NCBI GenBank assembly: GCA_963082975.1
Contig: OY720349.1
Span: 49,085,962-49,149,961 of the forward strand
Origin: Labia minor
Taxonomy: Eukaryota; Arthropoda; Insecta; Dermaptera; Spongiphoridae
DNA length: 64,000 nt
Direction of reading: 5' to 3'
The notes beneath the pieces were generated by a model that saw nothing but the letters and a program-made list of their open reading frames with translations, was not told where the DNA came from and made no database searches. The position numbers and the translations under genes are program-made. Below, piece by piece: positions 23,816 to 34,832 of the stretch. Every line of letters starts with the position of its first letter. Positions within the stretch are counted from its first letter, which is position 1.

Positions 23816-25500
23816 TTGGACGGTTAAAATCTTTACTTCAAATGAAGAGGTTATAAAAACATCTGGATCAGTTTTTTGCCAGCAAATGTATATATTCATT
23901 ATACGAAATTTGCCTTTTGCTTTTAGAAAAGGAAATGACTTTCCGAACAACATAATATATGCCATACCACTTAAATTTAAGGCGTCCTCTTTAATAAGAA
24001 GAATAATCAATTTTTATTCAAATCATATATAATTCATTTTAAAATATCAAGATAAATAAATTTAATTAGTATTATAGATTTACAATTATACTATGAAAAT
24101 TTAAAATCTTTAAAAATATTTTGGATTGTTTTGTAAGAGAATTCTTGTTTTGATTCTAATAATTATTTATTTTTATTAGTATAGAAAAATTAGATTAAAT
24201 TTTAAACATCTAAAACTTTAATGAATTTGAGCATAAATAATTTAATTGAAAATATATTAATAAATACATGTTTTTCTTGTAAATTTTAAGGTAACGAATA
24301 ATTATTCTTCAATATTCTCTTTATTTTATGATCAACAATAAAAATTGATCTTTTTGTTATGTTATATTTTGATTTAATTTTGATATACCTACTCTTAAAT
24401 CGTATTTTTGTCATTTAGAATCAATTTTTACTGCTAATTGTAATGGTAAAATATAGACTAATCCTCCGAAGGCGAAAAGCGGGTATCTTATTAAATAAAA
24501 TAAAATCAGGAACCTTCAAAACGTATAAAAATATATCATTAAAATTTTAAATATTATTTTTTGTATTTAGATACTAATTCTAAATAAACAACTAATTTTT
24601 TGATAATGTTTACTTACAATAATGCCCTTTCAAAGTGGATCAATTGCAATAAATAAATTTTCCAAATGTTTTGTGTATTATAAACAAAATCACATTAGAG
24701 ATGTTTTAAGATAATTTCAAAAAAAAAAAAACAAACGAAAAATCAATAAACTAAATTGCCATTACCGGTTATTCAGTTTTAACGAATATTTTACTGTATA
24801 TATAGGTTAATAAAGTACGGATGCATTAATGAAAGAAAAAATGTATAATATAAATACGGGATTTAATTAATCAATTCACGCTTGGGGTAATAAATTAAAA
24901 TGTAATTAAATTCATCATATATATAGAAAATTAAAATAGTAAATGAAAGGGTTGCAGCAAGTAGGAAAAAAATGAGATTCTATGAGTGTTACGTTTTTCA
25001 ACTGTGACTGGCAAATCGATTGACAACTTTTGATATATTTAATTAAAAATATATATTCAACCTCTTCAGAGAAAACAAACTTTTAACAAAACTAGTTCAA
25101 TTGAAATTACTGGAAAAATAAAAATTAATAATTTTTAAGTAATTTGAAAATATATAACATAATAAATAATATCTATATATATATACATGAGAGTTATGAA
25201 TCAACTTATGAATACATACCCGCAAAATGAAATTTAAAATAAAAATAAATTTTCAAAATTAGTTTACTTACATAGACAAAAAGATAAATACAAGGAAAAT
25301 TATACATCTGTTCAAAATAAAATTTAAAAAATACAGAATAAGGATATAAATAAAAATAAAATATATGTACTTTTTCTAGTTAAATATTATTTATTTTTGT
25401 AATAAAAAATTAAAATAAAAATGCTAAATAATTTAATGAGAAAAATGCAAATGTTTCACATTTTGTTTATGACCTTTTAATTATTATATTTAATATTATC
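23816..25500. other. AT-rich spacer
   Basis: Low-complexity sequence apart from the small composite repeat at 24432-24540. No exon or promoter evidence. Confidence 0.4.
24432..24540 (+). repeat. Unnamed repeat (copy 1) joined to a HINE-2 fragment
   Basis: AATTGTAATGGTAAAATATAG...GGGTATCTTATTAAAT matches sequences at 33712-33775 and, inverted, 45470-45540. It is followed at about 24510-24538 by AGGAACCTTCAAAACGTATA, a piece of HINE-2 on its minus strand. The unit ends in CTTA like the HINE families, but no subterminal inverted repeat was found. Confidence 0.45.
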
Positions 25501-26847
25501 TTCATTCCAGTATATATATAAAGTCTGCGTTTTGAAATTCATTTTCAGAACAGGCATACTGTAGATGTAGATCATCTTCTAATATAGATAACAGTTTTCT
25601 TTCATATTGCTATCGATTTTATATGACATCATAGATTTTATTGGTAATTCATGCACTTATTACTGCCGCTAGTGATGTGAGGCAGTTACAGAACAAACAT
25701 GACTATCATATATTCATTGAACAATTATTACTTGTAGACTCCGAAGAGAACAAACAACAAACCAGATCATACTAGTTATCTATAATATCTAATTTTAAAA
25801 TATCATTCATATATAATAATAACTTGAAGGGTAATATGGTTTAAATTAATATTAGGTTATATATCCAATGTTACAATTGTTAAAGCCTCTCCCTGATTTA
25901 GATTTATTTATTTTAATTTCAATTTATTTTTATATAATTTTTATAAGTTTTTCTTTTTATATATATTTTTTTTGTATATTTATATACAAACACGTGGTCA
26001 GATTGTTTTGTAGCTAAGTTGACTAGGGTCACGTGATCCCTTACAGCCAATCACCTTGCTGCAATTTGGTAAGTTTTGGCTAAGGGCTTCTTCCATTGGC
26101 TTTGGAGTGTTGATAACATCCACTTGCTTTTAGGACTTGGTATTGTTTACATGCTTTTGGCTTTTTAGCTGTGAATTCGCCATTTTTAGATTTGTTGTTG
26201 ACCACGAGCTTTGTAAACTGTGTTAAGGTATTATTATTGTTATTTTTTTTGTAAACTTGTTTTGTTTTAGCTGAGCATTGGCTAGCATTTATTCCTTTTT
26301 ATTTTTATATCAATTTCATTTTTTATTTTTACTTTATATTAATTTTCTTTTCATTAAATATTATAACGTGGCAACGAACCTTTTTCTTTTATTTGAAAAA
26401 AGTGAACCTAATTTTTCCTTTGCAGATCCATATGTTAGGATCGGATATTTTGATTAATTTAATTTATTATTATTTCTTTCCGATCTTGGCTTTCCAAGGC
26501 GAATCGCCTAAGCACTAATAGTCAAACGTACTCTTTGGTGAAATTTGTTTCAGGGTTCATCCAATTAATTTTATTTCCAACCCGTGTGAAAGAGAGTTGA
26601 GAATTCTTTTTTAACTCCTTCACTAGTGGCACAGGTGATCCGACAGGCTCAACAATATTTTATTTTGTTTCGGCTTGTCTAACAATAGTACTGCAAGTAA
26701 TTATTAAAACTCACCTCATAATATACATATACTAGTATAATATAAAAGTACCTGGTTCACCGAGCCTTTAAAAAAATTATTGCTTATTAATTATGAATAT
26801 TTAAGATTAAGATTATTATTTAAAATAAATAAACTATTAAATATATA
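25501..26847. other. Unclassified block with LTR-like texture
   Basis: The stretch 25985-26720 is T-rich but complex, with CACGTG, GTCACGTGATC and TCGCCTAAG, and has the feel of a long terminal repeat or a mammalian-style promoter. I could not define TG...CA ends or a target duplication, so no element is called. Confidence 0.2.
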
Positions 26848-27150
26848 TGAAACAATTTCAAATATTTTAAAATAACATAAATTAAAAAAAAATAGTCATA
26901 AAACATACAACCCTTAAACGTACATATTAATGTACTGAAAGACAGAAAAGTGTGGCTTTTGGATATAACATAAATATTTTTAATTTTATTTTATTTATAA
27001 TATTTTGTATTTAAGGAAGCGCTGCCCGGCGCCATTTTTTTTAATACTCTAATTCCTATTTAAAATTAAGAAAGAACTAATTTTTCCCGAGGCTGAAACC
27101 AATACAGATCGATTTTTCCTTATAAATATTATATATGGTGTGAATTTCAA
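26848..27150 (-). mobile_element. HINE-1 copy 7, heavily decayed
   Basis: Only the conserved A+T-rich middle can be followed: AAACAATTTCAAAT, ATATTTTTAATTTTATTTTA, AAAATTAAGAAAGAACTAA and CCCGAGGCTGAAACCAATAC. The CRE pair has been replaced and both ends are lost. This is the oldest-looking copy in the window. Confidence 0.6.
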
Positions 27151-29100
27151 AAAAATCTTTAGAACGGTTTAATAATTCAAAGATACAAATATATATACAA
27201 TTTTTTCTAGTATAATAAGATAAAATATTATTAAAAAAAAACAATAAACAAATGGTAAATACGAAAATGGAAATGCTTTAAAATTATATTTCTTAACAAA
27301 AAATATAAATTTTAAATTTAAGAGATTCACTCTCAAAGTGTAAAATAAAATTAGAAATTGCAACTAGTTTATTTCTCTTTCTCTTTCCTTACTACTCTCT
27401 TCACCCTTTGCACAAACTTTCTATTACCAATTTAATATTTATATCAAGAAAACAAAAAGGGGGAAGTCGAGTAAATTATATAAGTATTGTTTCTTGTAAG
27501 AGAGAGGAGAGACGGGAGGGGGAAAATATTGGTTGTATTAGGGAGATGAAGGCGACTCTTTATTTGTTATCATTATAATAGTAATTAAGTGTCTCCTGGA
27601 GTGATGATCCCTAAAAAGAGATGGAGGGCGGTCGTCTCGAAGGGCAAGAGCCTTATCTCTCTCCCCACCACCATGTTTACGCTCGGCTTGCGACCTGCGC
27701 TCTCCTCTCCATTAAATCACAGCCGCATATTCCCTGTGACATGAATGCATGAGCTTTGTTCTGACTTTAATCACCTATTATATATCGAATCAATGGCTTT
27801 ATGTAAGCTGACCTGATATAATTTCGTGATAATTAATATTTAGTAGTAAACTAAGTTATTTATTACCGATATGTCATATTAATCTATTACTAAAATTTTT
27901 ATTTCCCAACTTAATTGAGAAATTCAAAATAAATGTCAATATGCTTTCTCCCTCTCTCTCGTAATATATTAATTAAATACAATCTATGCCTAAACAATAC
28001 AAATCTGTATTTTATATTACAAATAAATAGCTTTTGCCTTTGCGATTTTGTTAGTATTTAATATACCTATTTGAAATTGGCTATTGGTTCGTTTGTATAT
28101 TAAATAGACAATAAAACATGAATTTCTGCAATTATTGAAATGACATTTTAAATTAATTAATTGCAGATTTAAGTTTAAATAATTATACGAATAAATTTAT
28201 GAGTTTTCATATGATATTTGAAGGTAAATATTCGTTAATATTATCGCTGATACATTTTATGGAGGATTAATAAAATTTATTTCTTAAAAATATGTAACAT
28301 AGCTACGTGTGGCACAACACCATTATTAATGTGCTCGAAACTAACCAATCATAAGATTGATTTACAATAAAATTAACATGAAAAATTTAGATATTAGTAA
28401 AGAATTACTAAAAAAAATACTTTTTTGTGAATTATTTTTATAAATACTTTTTTTTTAATTTATAAACCATATAATAATACTAGAATAATGTTTTTTTTTA
28501 AAAGTTGATTTGTGAATATACTATTAATATCTTTATTCTTCCAGATAAAATTTATTGTGAGAATGAAATCACACATTTGGTTGTCAGTTGGAACATACAT
28601 TTCAAGATATTAAAAATAACAATAATGACAATATCCACATTGAAATGAGATATAAAACTCTTATATTCAAGTGGTTTCATCTTGTTAAGAATAATGATAC
28701 ACCGTGATGAGGGAGAAAAAGAGGGACGAGGGTGTGGGAAGGGCATCGCCTCTGGCTATTTGTTAAGTGAGGAGTCTCACCGCTCATTACACCAAATAGA
28801 ATCCAACTCAAACTCAAAATAAAAAAAAATTGAATACTCCTTACCACCTATCTCCTTTTTTTCGTGCGAACCTTTCGATAATTTGCTGTCAAGTATTCTT
28901 TTTTAAATTGATCTCTTGTTTTTATTCAACTGGAAGCTGTTTACCTTTTTTTTTGTGGATACAATTTTAGTGATTAAGCAATCTTCAAGACTATCAAAGA
29001 AAGCTTGTCGGAGTTATAAGAGCAATCTAATAAATCAAGTAAAGAAAATAAATAAATAAAAACTAAAGAGTAATATGTACAATTTTTATTTATTTTTTAA
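27151..29100. other. Spacer with a complex island at 27590-27770
   Basis: 27590-27770 is unique and GC-richer, with CCTTATCTC (GATA-like) and CCATTAAATCACAGC. A second small patch lies at 28690-28800. The remainder is A+T-rich filler. No coding signal was recognised. Confidence 0.35.
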
Positions 29101-29127
29101 GTAATTTTATCTACAATTTGATGTAGA

Positions 29128-29960
29128 TTTTAATTTTGAGAAAAAATAATATATTTATAGTGAATAAAGTTTAAATTGAATATAAATTTGCAAGCTGAAA
29201 TTCATTATTATAATTATCTAATGTGTAAACTTTCTATGTCTGTGGATCTACGGAACTCGAAAGTTCTTGGCTGCAGCAACTACATTTATCCAAGTGTCCC
29301 TATCCTGAGCCACAACCATCTAACTCTTACCCTCTCCAATCTCTCTCACGTTCCTTCCACCCACCGCGACGTTGGTCTTCCAAGAGGACGTTTCCCAATC
29401 TGTCTTCTCACCAATATATTTTGCGCCATTCTTTCTTCTCCCTTTCTAGTCACGTGCCCTGCCCATCGCAGCCTTCTCGATTTTATAATTCCTATGCAAT
29501 TCCTCGTTATACAGTCTCCGCCATTCCCAGGTGACCTCATCTTTCTTTGGCTCATATATACTGCGAAGAATCCTATTATCAAATATTCTAAATGTACTCT
29601 CGTCTCCTAAGATCATAGACCATGCCTCACATCCATATAATACAACCGGTAAAATAATTGTTTTATATATTCTAATTTTTATTCCCCTTGATAATAAGCC
29701 CCTTTCTTGCATGAAACAGGCGTTACCCGATTGCAATCTGGATTTAAATTCTCCTCAAATATTATTATCCTTCGTGATTAAAGAACCTAAGTATTTAAAT
29801 TTTTTACTTTTTCGAATTCTACATTTTGTATGTTAAAGTTTTGTGTGTTAATAGTATTCCTCTCTGCTACTAAATATTTTATCTTATCATTTTACTGCCT
29901 CGGCTAATTTTTCTACGCTATCTTTATCCAATTGTCGAATTTCCTTTATTTTAAGTCGTC
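29128..29960 (-). mobile_element. RTE-like LINE, 3' part with 3' UTR
   Basis: Read on the minus strand, it encodes the end of a non-LTR reverse transcriptase: KYLGSLITKDNNI, then IYKTIILPVVLYGCEAW, ILRSIYEPKKDEVTWEWRR, and after a frame shift IIKSRRLRWAGHVTRKGEER with KRPLGRPTSRW. This YGCEAW / RRLRWAGHV / GRPxxRW series is the usual C-terminus of RTE-type LINEs. The left 100 bp (29128-29225) matches the segment beside the LINE at 43052 and is the 3' UTR. The copy is 5'-truncated, has at least one frameshift and one stop, and is inactive. Confidence 0.8.
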
Positions 29961-30369
29961 TGCTTAACCTAATACTTAACACTAATTTGTAATATTTATA
30001 TATAATAATTAAATATAAATATCGGTAAATATTTCATTTAATTAACGGTTATGACAAATAAAATGATAATTTATTCAAAATATTTTAATTTTTAATTCTA
30101 ATCCGTTCCTAATTTCATTTATCTTTCTGCTATTTTCTTAGATCTTTTTTCGTTATATATAATGATATATAGTTATTAATTTGAAAAATAAATAGGTATT
30201 TAAAAACCATGAGAATAGAAAAATGTCATTTAATAATAAATGAAAAACATGTAATGAACTAAATTATCTTTTCTTTTAATTTCTTTGATTTGGTTAAATT
30301 ATCTTGACTTGAGTGATATCATCTACGTTTCATGAGAATATCCTCAACCACCTCTTCCTTCTCCCAATA

Positions 30370-30455
30370 GAAGGGGGAATAATTCGTATGGTTAGCTGCT
30401 TTGTAATTCAGAAGTCTCATGTTGAAATCCTCACTCGGAACTCCCGAGACAGCTC
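30370..30455 (+). mobile_element. Possible tRNA-derived SINE head
   Basis: TATGGTTAGCTGCTTTG fits an RNA polymerase III A box and GTTGAAATCCTC approximates a B box about 40 nt later. Parts (TGGTTAGCTG, TGTAATTCA, TCTCATG) resemble the SINE-like sequence at 36850-37095. The arms do not fold into a full cloverleaf, so this is not a functional tRNA. Confidence 0.3.
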
Positions 30456-31009
30456 ACGCGAGGTTAATTTTGCTTTCAAACTTCCATTAAAAATTACATT
30501 ACACTCAATTCGAAAACAAAGGATAAACAGTAGACAAATGTCACCAACAGGCTTAAATATATTATCTTGTTGCTTAATCAGCATGATTTAAAAAGAGCGA
30601 GACGAAAGAAAATGAATACCACTTTTCTTTTATTAGAGCCTCCTCTGAATATGCGATGTAATAAAAGAAACCGTCCTTAGGCTATCTTGAATATATATAA
30701 TATTAGCAACCCTTTGTAAAATGCCAGTCACTTGTATCAAAGCATATTGCCCCGAGGACAAACAGATAATCGGATATTCTTTAAAGACTATCTTACTTTG
30801 TATCCTTACTTTTCATTTATCGTTCGAATCATCTTAACTTAAATTTAACTTTTATAGATTCTCTATATAATGAATACATTTCTATAACAATTTTATGGAT
30901 TAAATAATACACAAAATATTCAAAGATATTATAAAGATGATTATTTAGAATAAAATAAAATTAGAAGAATCAGATGATGGGCAGTCCAAAAGAGTAAAAT
31001 AAAAATGCA

Positions 31010-31085
31010 AAATTTTTATTCCAATTTTCTGTTGACTTTTCGAGTGCAAGCTCGCGCTCTTCCTCAGGGCTTTATTGACACTTTT
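31010..31085 (-). ncRNA. Hammerhead-like motif of a Penelope-like element
   Basis: On the minus strand: CTGAGGA (31067-31061), then an arm pair GAGCGC/GCACTC with a six-base loop, then GAAAAGTC ending at 31034. This order (CUGANGA box, stem II, GAAA, short helix III, GUC) is the hammerhead core reported for Penelope-like retroelements. Helix III is not properly paired and I cannot find a convincing helix I, so activity is doubtful. No reverse transcriptase is nearby. Confidence 0.4.
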
Positions 31086-31404
31086 ATTAATTAATTAATT
31101 TAAAAAACACAACATGCATACAACAGTATAGTACAATCGTTGTGAATTTTTATATAATGTTCAACGAATAGTTACAAGAAAGTTGTTAATTATAAATTAT
31201 GAAAGTGTACAGTGGTGGAAAAAGAATCACCAGTCTGGCGCTGGTGTCGGGCAATGCGCCTTTCTCTACAGCAACCTGCATGTTTGATGTAAAGTTTTTT
31301 TTTCTAATCAATAGTATATATATATATATATTAAATTTTGAAAAATTTAACTCGAATGATTCTAAAAGTTATACACTCTTAAAAAATTAATTATATATAT
31401 AATA

Positions 31405-31410
31405 TTATAT

Positions 31411-31446
<36 letters not shown>
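31405..31446. repeat. AT microsatellite
   Basis: Imperfect then perfect (TA)n run. It is one of several in the window; others are at 16398-16421, 18960-18984, 33921-33950, 47595-47623 and 56237-56262. Confidence 0.9.
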
Positions 31447-31450
<4 letters not shown>

Positions 31451-31789
31451 CATATCTTCTGTTCTGAATTTTCTATTTTAAAAATTAAAACATAAACATC
31501 ATATTTATTAAAATATAATTTATATTTAAATAACATATGATGAATATACTAGTTTTATATTTTATATAAAAAATATTTTTTATAAAATTATATTTATTAA
31601 TTTAAAGTCTTCTAATATAAATTTAACGTTAAACAAAAATGAGAAATCCTAAATAAAACCATGAATCTAGATTTGATTTAAACTCTTGATAGGTATTCTT
31701 TGTTAATAAGACACTCGTTTAATTTGGCAAAAAGAAAATAATTATGTTGAAAATTGGATGATTGAGTTGTTTAAAAAATTAATTCTCTC

Positions 31790-32095
31790 ACACCTAGGTG
31801 GGTGTCCACCTCTTCATCTGGCAACGCCGGACACGAGCGGAGTATGCTAAACGGTGCGTGGCCAAGGCCAGCAGACACCTGCCTGCCTGGGGCCCACAGG
31901 TCGCACAGGGGAAGATAATGTCTTAATCAAGCCGACCGCCACCACCTGTCTGCCCCACCCCACCTCCCCATCATCATCATCATCATCATCATCAGGGTAC
32001 AAGTCGTGCTTGCCGCTCGCTCGTTTCGGTTCGCTAGACTCTTCTTCTCTCCCATCAATCGATTTTCAAAAGAGATGTTGAACTAATGCTCTCTC
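31790..32095. promoter_or_regulatory. GC-rich unique island, candidate enhancer or promoter
   Basis: Among the most GC-rich unique DNA in the window, containing several CACCTG-type E-boxes (CACCTGCC, CACCACCTGTC), an (ATC)n run at 31970-31994 and TCGTTTCGGTTCG. An open frame at 31854-32081 is proline and serine rich, lacks a recognisable domain and spans the microsatellite, so I treat it as chance. Confidence 0.3.
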
Positions 32096-32814
32096 CCAAG
32101 ATGCACAGATACTTTCAAATTATCAATTGGGATCCATTCTTAGTTGAAAATAGAGATGGAGAGACATTGATCAAGCATGCCTTAAAATTGAAATAGAAGA
32201 ATTCAAAAAAAAAAAAATATTTCTAATAATAATTTAATTAATTTATTTAAGTGAAATTAAATAATCAATACAAATGAATAAATTGTATATATATATAAAA
32301 TATTTAAATTTAATTAATAAAATTAAAATTTTTTTAAAATATCAGATTGAGGTCTTGTAATCATAAAAAGACAACAAAATTTTAAAAAATAAATTTCAAT
32401 CTGTCAAAAATTACATAAATTAAGTTTTAAATATCAATAACAAAAAATAAATTCAAATTATAATAATAATAATAATAGTTATGGATTATTATGAATAAAA
32501 AAAATATCTTAATTTATAGATTATGGGTGTATAAAAGAATAGAGTATTAACTTATTATTAAAATATTCTTTATTCAGTTAACTTGAAGATATAATTAAAA
32601 AAAAAACAACATAAATGAATATGAGAATCTATCTATACGCTGGAAACATGGAATTAACTCTCGTTCGTGTTTTCATCTAACTTGTGATTAATTTTTCCTC
32701 CGCGGATTTAATTTGAAGATAAGCGAACTACCGGCCAACTAAATATTATAAATTTTTTTATAAAAAAAACAAAAAAAAAAAAAAAAATGAAAAAAAAAAA
32801 TATATACAAGATGG

Positions 32815-33010
32815 AATCTCTCGGGTGTATCAAAAGGCCTCTCTCATTGTGCCCGGAATGTTTTCACGTTCCTTCTATGATACTTATATCGTTTTTATAT
32901 GAGGTTCACATCCCGGAGAGAATGCAACGTCATTAAAGGGCTACTACCTCTTATCCAAGTCACCATAAAAACCACCAGGTTTATTCCTGATTAAGTCCAT
33001 ACAACCCTTC
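32815..33010. promoter_or_regulatory. Unique complex island, candidate regulatory DNA
   Basis: Contains CATTGTG, AACGTCATTAAAG and CACCATAAAAACCACC, possible Sox, ATF/homeodomain and Hox/Runx-type sites. It lies next to a long A run (32763-32798). The assignment is inferred from composition. Confidence 0.25.
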
Positions 33011-33711
33011 ATCTTATTTATCAACTTTTTTTTTAAAGGTATTATTAAATATTACTCATACTATAATTTCCATTTCCGTTACTATTATTTTTTTAAAAAA
33101 AAACTTCATATATAAAATAATTTTTCATTTTATATATAAAATAAAAGTAATTACAATTTACTTTGGAAGAGATTTTGATATTAGTTTCACATTATTCCAG
33201 AATAATTGATGTCGCTGTACCAAAGGGGAGGCTGTTGTAGCAAAATCTATTATCTCATAATACATTTATATGTTTTTGAATAACGATTATGTTGTTATAT
33301 CGACAGTTTATTAGACTACTTAGTAACTAATAAATAATATTGAGATATTTTTTATTTAATTTTGAGTAAGAATTTGTAGGTGATTATGTGCTTGTCAATA
33401 AAAGTGTAGCGGATGATGAGATCAGAAACAGAAAAAGTAGGGGGTTTAAAATAACTGTTTTTTATGTAAGATATCTATTAAAAAATAATTATAAAATGTT
33501 AGGAAACAAATTATCCATAGGTATAATACTATTTAAAAATAATAATACTTATTTTTTAAATTCGATATTATGTACTATTAAGTGCTTAATCTTCTAGTGA
33601 CAAATAATTTATAATTAGTATAACTCATCTCATAATTATTGACAAAATAATTTCTTATATAAGTTATCTCAGATTCAATTTGTATCTTATTAGAATTAAG
33701 TCTTACCGCAA

Positions 33712-33775
33712 ATTACAATTGTTAAATATAGCCTAAACCTCACAAAGAGGAAGGCGGGAATCTTACTAAATAAAT
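33712..33775 (+). repeat. Unnamed repeat, copy 2
   Basis: ATATAGCCTAAACCTCACAAAGAGG, GCGGGAATCTTACTAAAT. CCTC-ACAAA-GAGG can form a short hairpin before ATCTTA. It matches 24432-24500 and the inverse of 45470-45540. Confidence 0.5.
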
Positions 33776-33987
33776 AATATTTATATATATAAAGGCCTTT
33801 ATCAACAATTAAATTTAAATAAGAAATAAATTAATTAATTAATTAATATAAGTTATCTCATAATGTAAACTTTAAAAATTCATATAAATTTATCAATAGA
33901 ACTTACAAGAGAAATTGTAGTGTGTATATATATATATATATATATATATTTTATGTTGGTTTAGGTTTCCGTGAATGTTATTGTTAT

Positions 33988-34289
33988 TATTATTATCAGA
34001 TTTATCAGGGATATAATCACGTATTTTTGTGAGATTGTTTTCTCGACGTTTCGGCACCCATTTTGGCGCCATTTTCAAGAGATTATTTAGGTGGGAATAT
34101 TTTTGGGATTCTGGGTCTTAGTCTGTGTGACCAAGGGTTAATATCGGGATTTTGGGTTGATAGGTTGGGTGGTTTTGTACAGCAACCTAAATAATCTCTT
34201 GAAAATGGCGCCAAAATGGGTGCCGAAACGTCGAGAAAACAATCTCACAAAAATACGTGATTATATCCCTGATAAATCTGATAATAATA
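33988..34289. mobile_element. Penelope-like terminal repeats as a perfect 105-bp inverted repeat
   Basis: Arm 33988-34092 is exactly complementary to arm 34185-34289, separated by 92 bp. Each arm carries the sequence CTCTTGAAAA, the pair GGCGCC/GGTGCC, then GAAACGTCGAG. This follows the hammerhead layout of Penelope-like elements, with helix I as CUC/GAG and an intact GAAACGUC. The CUGANGA box reads UUGAAAA, lacking C3 and G8, so it should be catalytically dead. The spacer matches that of the copy at 16830-17105. No protein-coding part remains. Confidence 0.6.
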
Positions 34290-34337
34290 TATATATTTGT
34301 ATATATAAGTATAATTCACTATATAATAATATATATA

Positions 34338-34832
34338 CTAAAAATGAGCTGTGGCCAGGCACAGAACCGACCCACGATTTGAAATAAATGAATTTCCTAA
34401 CAACATTATATATATAATTTTTAAAACTTGAATTAAAATGACTAAATTATATTATCTTGGTTTTTATTTTAAGATTATTTACTCAATTCTTAATTACTAC
34501 TATATTTTAAGTGAAAAATTTCTGATAATGAATATAAAATTAATACTTTGGAAACTAACACTTCCGATTTCCGGATATACATCAAAAGTTAATGAATTCA
34601 TGCTACTGATGCATTAAGTAAATATACCAAATTTTATCAAAATCCGTTGAGCCGTTCAAGCTATACACGTCTATACGGACACACAATGGACAGACAGACG
34701 GACAGACATCATGCTTAAAATACTTTTTTCTGTTAACAAAATGCATGTTTCGTGGAGATATGTAAAAATCTCCACATGTGCAATTTGTTGTGAAAACAAT
34801 ACCTTCCCTTCCTATCGTCGGTCGGTAAAAAA
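34338..34832 (-). mobile_element. HINE-1 copy 8 (subfamily B, uninterrupted)
   Basis: Begins GAGCTGTGGCCAGGCACAGAACC and ends GTCGGTCGGTAAAAAAC. It lacks the CRE pair and the internal 5' module, as does copy 3. It gives the empty site for the Helitron inserted in copy 3, since AACAACATTATATATATAAT is continuous here. Confidence 0.85.

Noticed and set aside
25985-26720. Possible solo long terminal repeat
   Set aside because: Texture is suggestive, but no TG...CA termini, target duplication or second copy could be found.
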